From positions 1 through 33,476 of IMG/VR virus record IMGVR_UViG_3300025759_009627: a DNA stretch of 33,476 nucleotides. One strand, given 5' to 3'. The position numbers and the translations under genes were made by a program. Below are positions 21,914-30,597 of this stretch, piece by piece (position 1 is the first letter of the stretch; each line of letters opens with the position of its first letter). Source of the stretch: a virus. The notes below the pieces were generated by a model that was not told the DNA's origin, did no database searches, and saw only the letters and a program-made list of their open reading frames with translations.

Positions 21914-24595
21914 TCAAAATTCAAAAAATGTAGAAAGTGTCTCACTTTCTGTAGTCCTACTTAAATCGTATCCAAATGGACCTAATACATTTTCTACTTT
22001 TTTATCCACAACACTTTCTTCCATTGCTTCTTCATCAAAAGGCAACTCTTTAAACCATTGTGGTAAGTTCAGTTCATCTGTAGGATATGCGACGCTCGTA
22101 TATCCCATGGGATTGTTCTTTAATTTACAAACAACCACTTTCATACCATCAGTTATAGGAAGGCTGTAGTTGTCGCTGTTTGCTTGTCTTAAGTTATTCC
22201 AGTTTATACTTGCTCTTACATGCCCTGGAACCATGTTACTTTGCCCTTCATTTTTAACAGCATCTAGTTTGTGTAGTCTGTAATTTTCAGGCACTTTAGC
22301 CTTAGCCATTAGTTTGGCGGTGTACATAGTAACATTGTTTGCACGTTTAGGCATACCTTTCTTCCAAGGCTCTAAACCTTTAAAGTATTCCTTAAAATCT
22401 TTAATTTTTTGTATAGCATGATCTTCGCCCATGCCTTGTAAACAGTCTACCAAAGTTTCTTCTAAAAAGTCTTGAATAAATTCAGGAGTATCACTACGTT
22501 TAATCTCTAAACCCATTGCTTTAAGTTTACCGCCTTCAGGTTGATAACCTTCTATATCTAAACAAAATATTGCATATCTCTTCTTGGTTAGAAACAAACC
22601 AGATCTTCCAACAACTTCTCTACCTGCTTTCATTACCTGTCCTGTTTCTAACGGCACATTAAATGTGTCTTTTAGATACTGTGGGAAAGTTTCACTTACT
22701 TTATCTGAAACATGATCATATAATGCAATAGCACTATCCATGTTTAACTCCTCTCCTTCTGGCAAGGCTGGAACGGCAGTAAAATATACAGAGTCAGTAT
22801 CTCCATAAATTATTGTGTCTCCTTCATGATCATACTCTCCAGTAAACATGAGATTAGTTTGAGCTCCCATATGTCTAGTAATACTTCTGCCTGTTAATGT
22901 TGTACTCTGACCTATACGTTTATCATAAAATCTACAACCTGGATTAAGTATAGCACCATACAAACTGTTTAACTGAATCTTTTTAACCAACTGTCTTTTA
23001 TCCCAAAATGCTATCTCCTCAGAATCCGTTGCCTCCTTTTTCTTCTTCTGCATTTCTTGTCTTTCTGCATACCAACGTTCTAATAGTCCAGGAACAATAC
23101 CCTGGAAGTCTGTTTTAAAAATAGTACCATTAGCACTTATGTTCCAAGGCTGGCCGCTGTTAAATACTAAAGTATGAACATCAGCACCAGTTACCTCAAT
23201 ACTAGCACCATCTTCCATATCTAAATGCATTATATGGTCTACATCTTTATCCCTAACAAACTCAAACTCATCAGTACCAAACTTTCCATGCCATGCATCA
23301 CTAAATGATTTCTTTTCTAATCGCATAGCATTGTTTATTGTTTCTTCTGTATAATCTAAACGCAACTGCCCAACAATAGTTTCAGGTGCCATATTCAATG
23401 CTCTAAATACACTAGGATACAGACTGTTTAAGTCCATACTGCCTACCCATTCATGATATCCTTTCTTAGGAGTTGCCACAAAGGCACCAGCCGCCTGGTC
23501 TCTGTCAGATGCTTTAGGCCTATCAGGCACTACAAAATCTCTTCTGTGTGCTTCATTAATAATTGCTTGTTCTGTTGTTGCTACAGCACCCATTGTTTGA
23601 GGTAATAATATTGTATTTTCATGTGCAATAATGTTTGCTAAATCTATAAATTGTAACTTCTTATCCATTTTAGCCAACAGCATAACGTCTTGTATATTAT
23701 ATTCTAAAAACTTTTCAAAGTCATGGTTATAAAGTCTATCTAGACTACCTTCATAAGGAACTTTAGTCTCGCCTACTTCCATCTCACCTATAAAGTCTAG
23801 CCTATAACTATGTCGTTCTTCATAATTGTATTTTCTATATAAGTTAAGATAGTCTAGATGAACCCGACCAACTAGGTCGTAACTGGTAATTTCTCTGCCA
23901 TATTGTTCAAACTTTCTTTCTTTTGGTAATTTTTTTAACAAGCAAAGCCTTCTAGTTTCTGCTTTACCCATAACTCTTATAATACGGTTTACAATGTAAG
24001 GTATATCATAACCCTCACTATTCCAACCACTTATAATATCTGCATCATCTATAACTGTTAAAAATGCATCTAGCATTTCTTTTTCTGTTTTGTACAAGAT
24101 AACCTCAGGCATGTGCTTTGTCATTTCTTTTGCCTGCTCAAAAGATATTCTTTTAGGAGGCACAGCCAAACATATCATGCTGTCCATCCAGTCTAAATAA
24201 ACACCTATTGCTGTTATTATTGAATATGGGTCTTGAGGGCTACTATATCCTCTAGCAGGATCAAAGTCTGCCTCAATATCTATAAATGCTGTTTGTAATT
24301 TAGGTGCTTGTCCATTTGTATAATGCTCTGCGAGTGTTTTATTAAGAGGTCTTATATCACTCTCATATAAGCCATTATGTTTGTTTATACCAACATTCTT
24401 TTTAAAATCTTTTATATTAGCACAACGTACCTCTGTTACAGGATCGCCATATATACTTGTGGATTTACCTTTAGGATCTTTATAATAAAAATTGTGTACA
24501 GGTTTAAGTTCTTTAATGATACGTTCGCCATTAACTCTTTCAATGACGGTTACGATATCCTTAGACTGCTCATAAAATGCGTCTACATAACTCAT
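21914..24595 (-). CDS. 43: Family B DNA polymerase (gp43)
   Basis: The replicative polymerase with proofreading, 893 residues (T4 gp43 has 898). Exonuclease motifs: FIDIEAD (Asp106, Glu108), NSEGYDIPY (192-200) and EYNIQDVM (298-305). Polymerase motifs: A, MDLNSLYPS (387-395); B, KKIQLNSLYGA (538-548); C, YGDTDSVYF (597-605). All catalytic acids are present and the frame is intact, without the split seen in some phages. The C terminus ends in TLSTFFEF, which looks like a clamp-binding peptide. AGGT lies before the start, and a promoter stands at 24619-24646. Confidence 0.97.
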   Translation of the reverse strand: MSYVDAFYEQSKDIVTVIERVNGERIIKELKPVHNFYYKDPKGKSTSIYGDPVTEVRCANIKDFKKNVGINKHNGLYESDIRPLNKTLAEHYTNGQAPKLQTAFIDIEADFDPARGYSSPQDPYSIITAIGVYLDWMDSMICLAVPPKRISFEQAKEMTKHMPEVILYKTEKEMLDAFLTVIDDADIISGWNSEGYDIPYIVNRIIRVMGKAETRRLCLLKKLPKERKFEQYGREITSYDLVGRVHLDYLNLYRKYNYEERHSYRLDFIGEMEVGETKVPYEGSLDRLYNHDFEKFLEYNIQDVMLLAKMDKKLQFIDLANIIAHENTILLPQTMGAVATTEQAIINEAHRRDFVVPDRPKASDRDQAAGAFVATPKKGYHEWVGSMDLNSLYPSVFRALNMAPETIVGQLRLDYTEETINNAMRLEKKSFSDAWHGKFGTDEFEFVRDKDVDHIMHLDMEDGASIEVTGADVHTLVFNSGQPWNISANGTIFKTDFQGIVPGLLERWYAERQEMQKKKKEATDSEEIAFWDKRQLVKKIQLNSLYGAILNPGCRFYDKRIGQSTTLTGRSITRHMGAQTNLMFTGEYDHEGDTIIYGDTDSVYFTAVPALPEGEELNMDSAIALYDHVSDKVSETFPQYLKDTFNVPLETGQVMKAGREVVGRSGLFLTKKRYAIFCLDIEGYQPEGGKLKAMGLEIKRSDTPEFIQDFLEETLVDCLQGMGEDHAIQKIKDFKEYFKGLEPWKKGMPKRANNVTMYTAKLMAKAKVPENYRLHKLDAVKNEGQSNMVPGHVRASINWNNLRQANSDNYSLPITDGMKVVVCKLKNNPMGYTSVAYPTDELNLPQWFKELPFDEEAMEESVVDKKVENVLGPFGYDLSRTTESETLSTFFEF

Positions 24596-24618
24596 AGATA
24601 ATTTACCTGTAAAACTTT

Positions 24619-24646
24619 ATTATAACGGTTTTCAATTATTAGTCAA
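24619..24646 (-). promoter_or_regulatory. Sigma-70-type promoter for the polymerase gene
   Basis: Minus strand: TTGACT, 16 bases, TATAAT, 24 bases before the start of gene 43. The -35 differs from consensus at one position. It overlaps the end of the upstream gene by only a few bases. Confidence 0.7.
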
Positions 24647-24649
24647 CAA

Positions 24650-24913
24650 CTAAAGTGTTTTTCCAACAACTTCTAAAATTGTTTCTAGCTCATCAAAGTT
24701 ATCACGTTCATCTGTAAACTTGGCTTTGTGGGCTACTTTAACTGCTTTCATCAGGATAGATGGTTTAATGTCCATCTCTTCTGCTATTGCTTTAACTGTT
24801 TCTCTGAGTCCTGTGCTAAGAGCATCGACTTCATGAAGGACTTGATCTCCTTCCTGGATTAATTTTTTAAGCCTTGCGACTTCTTCTTGATTGAATACTT
24901 TATTGAACGACAT
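24650..24913 (-). CDS. dsbA: DsbA-like double-stranded DNA-binding protein
   Basis: An 87-residue helical protein. Its layout (helical start, GLRETVKAIAEEMDIKPSILMKAVKVAHK, acidic C-terminal helix) matches the T4 DsbA family, a protein of about 89 residues that binds double-stranded DNA near late promoters. It is conserved next to replication and structural genes in marine T4-like phages. AAGGAAT precedes the ATG, and its own promoter lies at 24954-24981. Confidence is moderate because the family is short. Confidence 0.7.
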   Translation of the reverse strand: MSFNKVFNQEEVARLKKLIQEGDQVLHEVDALSTGLRETVKAIAEEMDIKPSILMKAVKVAHKAKFTDERDNFDELETILEVVGKTL

Positions 24914-24953
24914 ATTTATTCCTTATATAATAATATTTAATTAAATGAATATT

Positions 24954-24981
24954 AGTATAACAGAAATTCTGGCTATGTCAA
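24954..24981 (-). promoter_or_regulatory. Sigma-70-type promoter for the DsbA-like gene
   Basis: Minus strand: TTGACA, 16 bases, TATACT, with TCTGT before the -10. It lies 41 bases upstream of the start codon and its -35 overlaps the end of the 66-residue gene. Confidence 0.8.
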
Positions 24982-25173
24982 TAGATTTATTTTAATATCG
25001 ACTGGTACAATCTCTTGGGTTGGTTGGTCCGGAATTTTTAAGTGTATAACACCTTTATAGCCTGGGAATGGCTCGAACGAAATTTGTTCTAGTATTGCTC
25101 TATTTTTTATGCTATTTCCATTTTCGTCAAAAGCAACGAATTCGTTGTCTAGATAATGAACTGTTACAATCAT
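24973..25173 (-). CDS. Hypothetical protein (66 aa)
   Basis: A small beta-rich protein (MIVTVHYLDNEFVAFDENG, then strands ending in VPVDIKINLLT) with no recognised motif. The start shares TAATG with the probable virion protein upstream, so the two are co-translated. It could be a small virion accessory, but only by position. Confidence 0.55.
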   Translation of the reverse strand: MIVTVHYLDNEFVAFDENGNSIKNRAILEQISFEPFPGYKGVIHLKIPDQPTQEIVPVDIKINLLT

Positions 25174-26003
25174 TAGTTGTCGATGAGAACAAGATTAAAT
25201 GTGCTACTGACTAAACTGTTGTTAGTAGATGAGTATCCTCTAATCTCAATGTCTGCTTTTTCTTCAAACATCATCGGTATAGTGTAGTTTTTAAATGATG
25301 TGGTAGCACTGACTGTGATCACGTCCTTGCTGTTCCAACTGCCACCCAACGGTCTACATGCTAGGAAACAGATAGCATCTGTATTCTGCTTGCCAGAGCC
25401 AACAGTCCATTGTGTGAGATATGCTGTTTTACCTGCAGGAACTGTGTACAATGCCATAAATGTTTGCCCTAAACCACTGCCGCCTGACACAACAATTTTT
25501 GCAAGTGTTTTGGCAGTTCCTGTACTGGTAACACTGATAACACCAGCATTAGTACCAAGTGTTCCAGATGTTACAACTAGCACACGAAACACACGTAGGA
25601 ATTGCTGTGACCCTGCTGGGCCACCCACAGTAACACTCTCTGTTACCACGTTATAGTCAGCATCCAAACCTTGTACTTGAACGGTTCTGGCACCTGTGCC
25701 AGATGCACTGTCGTTACCGCTACTGCTGGTCACACTCACAGTTTCGGGTGCAGTCAAATAATCGTAAAGTGCGCCGCCGTCCCATATGGTTTCTTTGTTG
25801 CCGTCTACATCTTCGTTCATGCCAAACTTTTCAATGTATGCAACACCTTCTAAATTACCGCTTGATATACTGATGCTGTAATCCAATGAACCACCCACTG
25901 TGCGAAGAACTGGCTCGCCAGTGCTGTTGCGATCCATTGCAGTATGCATATTGTTTAATTGCCAGTTTGCACCTGTTCCTGTTGATGGATGATTATATGC
26001 CAT
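25173..26003 (-). CDS. Probable virion structural protein
   Basis: A 276-residue protein without signal peptide or catalytic motif, made of beta strands rich in Thr, Ser, Gly and Val (VSVTSSSGNDSASGTGARTV, VISVTSTGTAKTLAKIVVSG). This composition is typical of phage capsid-decoration, fibre or other surface proteins, and similar proteins occur in several marine phage types as far as I recall. The gene is visibly richer in G and C than its neighbours (for example around 25320-25700), which suggests transfer between phages or strong codon selection for an abundant protein. The order of small genes around it suggests late expression. Confidence 0.55.
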   Translation of the reverse strand: MAYNHPSTGTGANWQLNNMHTAMDRNSTGEPVLRTVGGSLDYSISISSGNLEGVAYIEKFGMNEDVDGNKETIWDGGALYDYLTAPETVSVTSSSGNDSASGTGARTVQVQGLDADYNVVTESVTVGGPAGSQQFLRVFRVLVVTSGTLGTNAGVISVTSTGTAKTLAKIVVSGGSGLGQTFMALYTVPAGKTAYLTQWTVGSGKQNTDAICFLACRPLGGSWNSKDVITVSATTSFKNYTIPMMFEEKADIEIRGYSSTNNSLVSSTFNLVLIDN

Positions 26004-26006
26004 ATG

Positions 26007-26315
26007 TTATACCTCTATAGATGCTTCAAATGTAAATTGAATATCGTCAAATTCATCAAATAGCATTTCTGAGATAGCATCTCCTTCATCTGAGTCTATA
26101 TGCTCTTGTAATACAATTTCATATATCCACATATCACCTTCTGAATCTTCTGAAGTGTATGCCATTACTTCCACACCAACTTTAGATTTTTTCTCGTCAT
26201 ATGCAGTAAGTAATTTTGTTTCCACAATACTTTGAACAATATCATAATACACTATTACTTCCTGATCAGAAAGTTCTTCTCGTGTCAACATTCTTACAAA
26301 GTGTTTTACAAACAT
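26007..26315 (-). CDS. Hypothetical protein (102 aa)
   Basis: An acidic soluble protein; the C-terminal half (DMWIYEIVLQEHIDSDEGD, then LFDEFDDIQFTFEASIEV) is strongly negative. No family recognised. The start overlaps nothing but follows the stop of the small membrane protein by one base; an internal ATG at 26291 is a weaker alternative. It precedes the probable virion protein by three bases. Confidence 0.55.
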   Translation of the reverse strand: MFVKHFVRMLTREELSDQEVIVYYDIVQSIVETKLLTAYDEKKSKVGVEVMAYTSEDSEGDMWIYEIVLQEHIDSDEGDAISEMLFDEFDDIQFTFEASIEV

Positions 26316-26316
26316 A

Positions 26317-26460
26317 TTATCTCATTATTGCCCAAACAATTATACCACCTAATACAAGACCCTCAAACCAGGCTATCCATAAAGCCACATATTCTGAAGG
26401 CAACTTGGCTACCATTTTAGTAGTAAAATCTTTGTGCCATTTTAAAATTTTTTTAATCAC
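26317..26460 (-). CDS. Small single-span membrane protein (about 47 aa, GTG start)
   Basis: The C-terminal segment YVALWIAWFEGLVLGGIIVWAI forms one clear membrane span after a basic N terminus (IKKILKWHKDF). The open frame extends upstream to 26520, but that part lies wholly inside the preceding gene. I prefer the GTG at 26460, which overlaps that gene's stop by eight bases. Start choice is uncertain. A small membrane protein next to a two-span one is a common holin/antiholin or spanin-like layout. Confidence 0.5.
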   Translation of the reverse strand: MIKKILKWHKDFTTKMVAKLPSEYVALWIAWFEGLVLGGIIVWAIMR

Positions 26461-26755
26461 TGTTTTTATTTTTACTTGTTCCTGCGTACAAACCAAACCA
26501 GGCCGCACCAGCACCAACAATAATACTTATCAAACCACTCTGTTCAAGACTTGGATTTTCAAGTCCCATAAACCAGATTGTGGAATAATATAGCAAAAAT
26601 ATGTAAACACTTAAAAATGCTCTGGGAAATATTCTCCATGCGTCTACGGCTTTTGCTAAATCTATCCATTTTTGATATGGATTTTTACTGCTATCTACTG
26701 TTTTTGTATCTACTTCTAGTTCTATCTGTACAGTTCTTTTCTCTATGTCCGCCAT
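26453..26755 (-). CDS. Two-span membrane protein, putative holin
   Basis: A 100-residue protein with a charged N terminus and two hydrophobic spans: FLSVYIFLLYYSTIWFMGL (about 47-65) and SGLISIIVGAGAAWFGLYAG (about 73-92). The motif AWRIFPRAF before the first span and GAGAAWFGLY in the second are familiar from small membrane proteins of many marine phages that are thought to be holins. Lysis function is inferred from size and topology only. AAGGAG precedes the start, and a late-promoter-like ATAAATA lies about 31 bases upstream. Confidence 0.6.
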   Translation of the reverse strand: MADIEKRTVQIELEVDTKTVDSSKNPYQKWIDLAKAVDAWRIFPRAFLSVYIFLLYYSTIWFMGLENPSLEQSGLISIIVGAGAAWFGLYAGTSKNKNSD

Positions 26756-26785
26756 TATATGCTACTCCTTTTAACTGTGTATTAC

Positions 26786-26792
26786 TATTTAT
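26786..26792 (-). promoter_or_regulatory. Candidate T4-type late promoter for the putative holin
   Basis: Minus strand AGATAAATAGTAATAC, close to TATAAATA, at a sensible distance from the SD and start of the 100-residue membrane protein. It lies between two divergent genes, so it is not coding. Confidence 0.45.
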
Positions 26793-26808
26793 CTGGTAAT
26801 AAATATAA

Positions 26809-28116
26809 ATGATGATACAAATAATTACAGAAAAGAAAGGACCTAATGATTTCCTATGCATCAATGATCTTGTGCAAGATTTAGCAATCCAGCATTCAGG
26901 AGATTATAATATAGAATGGAAAGATAGAAACCATAATGCCTGGAACAAAAGATTTAAGACAGAACATTACAAAAATATAACTATACAAGAATATGATGCC
27001 TCATATCCAGCATATTATCTGGTTACTATGCCGCACACTATAGACAGATTTAATACAATATGGGCAAGATTTTTAACACAAGATACTATAAATATTTTAA
27101 AACAACATAATATTCCAATTTTATTAAGCCAACCGTTAGAACATACACATGACTATATAGATGTAGGACAAAATAACTTAAATAGATTAGATCATAAAAT
27201 AATGTCATTAGATACATTACTGTCATCTAAAGGATTAAATACAAATAATATTGCTATACACGGCATATCAAAAGTTCACCGACAACCACATAATTTAAAT
27301 CAAAGAAAAATATTTGATATTTTTAGTACAGAATTTTTAAATCAGGGAAAATTTTATTTAGATCAAGATGATTCACATTATAACTCATTAGTTAAATTTG
27401 AAGATCATATAAAATATGAAAACATAAAATCAAAAACCTTTATATTCTTGAATAGACTTTTAAGAGATATAAGATGTTTGTCAGCATTAAAATTAACACC
27501 GTATTTAGATAACGGTGTGTTTACATTTTTAGGAATAGATATAGGCCAGGAATTAACAAAGGATGAGTTGAAAGAACGAATAGAGCTAATTTGTAATGTT
27601 AGTAATGTACCAGAAGAAAAAGATAAAATAACTACCTTTTTAAGAAATTTTCCTTATAAAATGCATTTAGACGATACGGATAATCAAAGACTAAATCACA
27701 TAATAAACCAACAACGTAGAGAAGTTTATTATGAGTTAGTTGCTGAAACTCACGATATGAACATTTTTGATAAAGATATTAGTATTTTGTCTGAAAAAAT
27801 ATTATGGCCTATATTAAATCATTTGCCATTCTTAGTAATTGGACACAGACGCAATCATGAGTTTTTAAGAGACTTAGGATTTAAAACTTTTGAACATCTA
27901 TTTTTAAATAATAACGATCATCGATATGCAGGAACAGACGTAAGGGAATTTTTAACGAGTTTAGAACAGGCAGTAAATCACTATAATAATCTAGGATGTA
28001 ATATTGAATTTTATAAAAGTCTAGAAGAAGATTTAAAATTTAATTTTAATCATTTAGTAAATACAGACTGGTTTAAAACCGAAAGTGAATGGCTAATTGC
28101 TAATCAGAGTATATAA
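26809..28116 (+). CDS. Glycosyltransferase-like protein (GT-B/fucosyltransferase-like outline)
   Basis: A 435-residue protein on the opposite strand to its neighbours. FIFLNRLLRDIRCLSALKL (211-229) resembles the N-R---HR--L strand-helix of phage and eukaryotic-virus glycosyltransferases. LSEKILWPILNHLPFLVIG (327-345) followed by LRDLGFKTF fits their E-K---P nucleotide-sugar motif. The donor and acceptor are unknown. No convincing SD precedes the ATG. The gene is very AT-rich, even for this genome, and its 3' end overlaps the convergent SGNH hydrolase gene by 17 bases. It looks like a cassette added to the core genome. Confidence 0.6.
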   Translation: MMIQIITEKKGPNDFLCINDLVQDLAIQHSGDYNIEWKDRNHNAWNKRFKTEHYKNITIQEYDASYPAYYLVTMPHTIDRFNTIWARFLTQDTINILKQHNIPILLSQPLEHTHDYIDVGQNNLNRLDHKIMSLDTLLSSKGLNTNNIAIHGISKVHRQPHNLNQRKIFDIFSTEFLNQGKFYLDQDDSHYNSLVKFEDHIKYENIKSKTFIFLNRLLRDIRCLSALKLTPYLDNGVFTFLGIDIGQELTKDELKERIELICNVSNVPEEKDKITTFLRNFPYKMHLDDTDNQRLNHIINQQRREVYYELVAETHDMNIFDKDISILSEKILWPILNHLPFLVIGHRRNHEFLRDLGFKTFEHLFLNNNDHRYAGTDVREFLTSLEQAVNHYNNLGCNIEFYKSLEEDLKFNFNHLVNTDWFKTESEWLIANQSI

Positions 28117-28927
28117 AATTTTTCATATTATAATTACTAAAATCTCTAGTAATTAAACTACCTAATTTTTTACCTCTCATTTTTTCAAATATTTTAAGAT
28201 TCCTATTGTTTTCTTGACTAGATAAATCTAATCGTTTTTCAAGCATAAGAACGTATTCATCTGAAATAGCATATTGAGGTAATACATCTTTTAAAAAAGA
28301 ATTATGCTGTGTAATTGTAGGATGATGGTCTATTTGTTCTGTGTCGTCATATTCATAGCCATATAAAATATCATCTTCATTTGTAAATCTTTCATAAAAA
28401 CTTTTAGCATAGTTTTTTTCGAAAAGATTATCTATTCGATTTTTAAAAAATTCTAAATTTATAGTTTCGAACTGTTCAGATAAAATTGGTTCAGTTGAAA
28501 ATCCTTTTAATAATATAAAATTAATATTTTTATAATTACAAATATCTTTTATAGACTTTAACGATGAAAGTGTTTGCATTACAGCATAAGTATTACTATA
28601 ATGCCGTTTTAAAAATGTAGGATCGTCTTTAAATTTATGCCAAACATTTCCAGAACCTTGCCATCCCCAATAATCTTCTTTGCCTGGAAGTTTTTGAGGA
28701 AGAAAAACATCACTCCTAGTCATTGATGTAGACATTACAATAACAGTATCTCCCTTTCCTAATTTTAATATCAAATCTGCTTCTGTGAAGATGTTTAGCA
28801 TGTAATTATGCCCACAGCCAGGATTTCCTAGATTATAATATTCATCAAAATGTGTTCCAACCATATCAGCCCAAGTTGGGTAAGCATACTCTGTAAGGCT
28901 ACATCCTATAGTAACTAATCTACTCAT
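28100..28927 (-). CDS. SGNH/GDSL-type hydrolase-like protein
   Basis: A 275-residue protein. The block I motif is TIGCSLT (Ser10 as nucleophile in a GDS-like position). NLGNPGCGHN (32-41) carries the glycine and Asn of blocks II/III, and a late DHHP (near residue 200) could supply the Asp-His pair. SGNH hydrolases remove acetyl or other acyl groups from sugars and lipids. Next to a glycosyltransferase-like gene, deacylation of a surface glycan is likely. The start overlaps the stop of the gene upstream by four bases (ATGA). Confidence 0.75.
   Translation of the reverse strand: MSRLVTIGCSLTEYAYPTWADMVGTHFDEYYNLGNPGCGHNYMLNIFTEADLILKLGKGDTVIVMSTSMTRSDVFLPQKLPGKEDYWGWQGSGNVWHKFKDDPTFLKRHYSNTYAVMQTLSSLKSIKDICNYKNINFILLKGFSTEPILSEQFETINLEFFKNRIDNLFEKNYAKSFYERFTNEDDILYGYEYDDTEQIDHHPTITQHNSFLKDVLPQYAISDEYVLMLEKRLDLSSQENNRNLKIFEKMRGKKLGSLITRDFSNYNMKNFIYSD
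28131..28155. repeat. Nine-base-pair perfect inverted repeat after the glycosyltransferase-like gene
   Basis: TAATTACTA and TAGTAATTA are perfect reverse complements around a seven-base spacer, 15 bases after the plus-strand stop, with TTTTTT about 16 bases further on. It lies within the C-terminal codons of the SGNH gene. It may slow or end plus-strand transcription, although the stem is AT-rich. Confidence 0.45.
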
Positions 28928-29583
28928 ACGTCTTCGTGAACCTTAATTCTATTGATGATAGTTTCTTGTCCATTATGGTATCTGCCTCTACCCTGGCTTT
29001 TTACATAACCATCTATTTTGATATTACTACCTACTTTAATATTTTTATCATGAAAGAATTTTAGTATATGTTTATCATCAATACTAGTAGTAATCAAGTA
29101 ACTCATGGTTCTTGGAATGTATCTACAAAATTCAATAACAACATCAAATGTACCTCTTTCATGAAGTGTTCCTTGAGCTTTGCTTGTAGCAGACAAAATA
29201 TTTTCTCTGTCAGTCCAGGAATCCTGTTCCAATTTATTTAGATAAACTTTAGGTAAACTTGCCGCAATACCAATTTTTTCTTTTTCAATATTTTCTCCAC
29301 TAACAAGTTTAAGTACATTTTTTTCAAAATCTGTAAGTTCTCTTTCAATTGCTTTAAAACTAAGACCCTTAAGATAATCAATAATAATTTCTGCTAGATC
29401 AGTATCTTTTTCAAGTACCTGTAACTTTTCATTTTCTCTGTAGAAATGATTGTATAACAAATCACTGTTACAAGTTTTATTTTTATGTTTTTCGTCGAAA
29501 CGAACTTGGTCTTTTTTGATAAAACCTTCGTTTATTCTGTGTGCCGCGGCACTTACTGATAATACTTCTTTAGTTGGGAACAT
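28924..29583 (-). CDS. Conserved marine T4-like phage protein of unknown function (219 aa)
   Basis: Begins MFPTKEVLSVSAAAHRINEG, an opening that I recall from conserved proteins of T4-like cyanophages. The N-terminal two thirds are helical and charged. The last 45 residues (SNIKIDGYVKSQGRGRY, then QETIINRIKVHED) look like strands of a small OB-like domain with basic residues, which would fit nucleic-acid binding. Four cysteines and histidines near residues 33-50 do not form a clear zinc site. It has its own promoter (29619-29646) and a strong SD (AAGGAG). Confidence 0.65.
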   Translation of the reverse strand: MFPTKEVLSVSAAAHRINEGFIKKDQVRFDEKHKNKTCNSDLLYNHFYRENEKLQVLEKDTDLAEIIIDYLKGLSFKAIERELTDFEKNVLKLVSGENIEKEKIGIAASLPKVYLNKLEQDSWTDRENILSATSKAQGTLHERGTFDVVIEFCRYIPRTMSYLITTSIDDKHILKFFHDKNIKVGSNIKIDGYVKSQGRGRYHNGQETIINRIKVHEDV

Positions 29584-29618
29584 TCTTCTCTTCTCCTTAC
29601 TTACCTAACTATGTCAAT

Positions 29619-29646
29619 ATTATAGCAAATATTACAAATATGTCAA
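29619..29646 (-). promoter_or_regulatory. Sigma-70-type promoter for the 219-aa gene
   Basis: Minus strand: TTGACA, 16 bases, TATAAT, with TTTGC before the -10 (extended -10), 36 bases before the start codon. It closely resembles the promoter at 6053-6080. Confidence 0.85.
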
Positions 29647-29682
29647 GAGTTTAAAAAGGTATATGCGGATTTATTTTATAAA

Positions 29683-30021
29683 TTATTCATCAAAAATTTT
29701 ACCTAAAATCTCTGATGATTTTCCTTCTAAAAATCCTTTTATATTATCCAAGTTTAATATTATTTCTATTACGTCTAAACTTTCTGGATATTTATAATGA
29801 ATATGTTGAACTAATTCTTGGGGATTTTTTAGATTTACAGTTTCTGGATAGTTTTCTCTTTCTATCTTTAAAGTATGATCGTCATTATATGTAAATGACA
29901 TCTCATATATAAAATCGTTAGGTAAGAATTGAGGGAGAATACCTTTAATTAAATGATTAAGATTTTCGCCCTCTTTAGTACGTTTACCTAGGAGCACAAT
30001 TTTGGTGCTCTTATCAGGCAT
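29683..30021 (-). CDS. Hypothetical protein (112 aa)
   Basis: Not recognised. An alpha/beta pattern with a basic start (MPDKSTKIVLLGKRTKEGEN) and a long middle strand region. No catalytic motif. The start shares TAATG with the 207/191-residue gene upstream, so it is translated with it, and its stop precedes the promoter at 29619-29646. Confidence 0.55.
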   Translation of the reverse strand: MPDKSTKIVLLGKRTKEGENLNHLIKGILPQFLPNDFIYEMSFTYNDDHTLKIERENYPETVNLKNPQELVQHIHYKYPESLDVIEIILNLDNIKGFLEGKSSEILGKIFDE

Positions 30022-30596
30022 TACTTCTTGGCTTTTTTACTTGGCTTTAAACTAGGATCTAATTTGTATGCTTCTGCCCTTTTGCTTTCTGCTTCTGCCA
30101 ACATACTCTTAGCATCTTGTTCCATTAATTCTGCTTGTATCAATATGCCTTCTGCCGCACTGACATCTGCTACTGGTTCTACAGGATTAGGTGTTGCCAA
30201 AGTTGATGAATCTATCTCCGTATTAAGTGGAGGATTAGATCCAGCATCTAATTTGTTGATTTCTACATTCACTTCAGATAAGGGAATTCGCTGATTTGGT
30301 ACAGGAGTTAAGAACACCATATCTGTTGCTACTTTTTGTAGTTTTTTACTAAAGTGTAAATCATTCAGCATGTTAGCACCGTCACTAAATTGACGTCTTG
30401 CAAGAACTTCTGAAATATCATTTGCTTCTTGTCCTTCTAAACTAGCAACAACGTTCATTAAGTCGTCATGTTTGTTATCTGGTAAAGCACTTGATTCAAC
30501 TATTAGACAATTTTCAGGCTCGTTTGGAACTTCTCTAAAGACTACAACACAAGGTCTGTCTCCATATGCTCCTACATGTTTCATTATATCTGCCAT
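30021..30596 (-). CDS. Conserved marine T4-like phage protein (191 aa)
   Basis: I choose the ATG at 30596 (MADIMKHVGAYGDRPCVVVF) because GGAG lies seven bases upstream and the opening matches what I recall of conserved cyanophage proteins; an in-frame ATG at 30644 has no such site and lies inside the gene upstream. The N-terminal half is a compact alpha/beta region (REVPNEPENCLIVESSALPD), and the C-terminal half is an Ala/Glu-rich helix that ends in a Lys tail. Conserved linkage suggests a virion or assembly role; not shown here. Confidence 0.65.
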   Translation of the reverse strand: MADIMKHVGAYGDRPCVVVFREVPNEPENCLIVESSALPDNKHDDLMNVVASLEGQEANDISEVLARRQFSDGANMLNDLHFSKKLQKVATDMVFLTPVPNQRIPLSEVNVEINKLDAGSNPPLNTEIDSSTLATPNPVEPVADVSAAEGILIQAELMEQDAKSMLAEAESKRAEAYKLDPSLKPSKKAKK

Positions 30597-30597
30597 A

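Noticed and set aside
25300-25853. Plus-strand open frames of 118 and 60 codons
   Set aside because: They are antisense to the probable virion gene, arise from its higher GC content and have no ribosome site or recognisable protein pattern.
26461-26520. Longer N terminus of the small membrane protein (start at 26520)
   Set aside because: These codons lie wholly inside the upstream gene and give an implausible cysteine-containing start; the GTG at 26460 fits the usual short overlap.
26798-26808. AATAAATA before the plus-strand glycosyltransferase-like gene as a late promoter
   Set aside because: It touches the start codon, leaving no room for a transcript start upstream of the ATG; AT-rich chance match.
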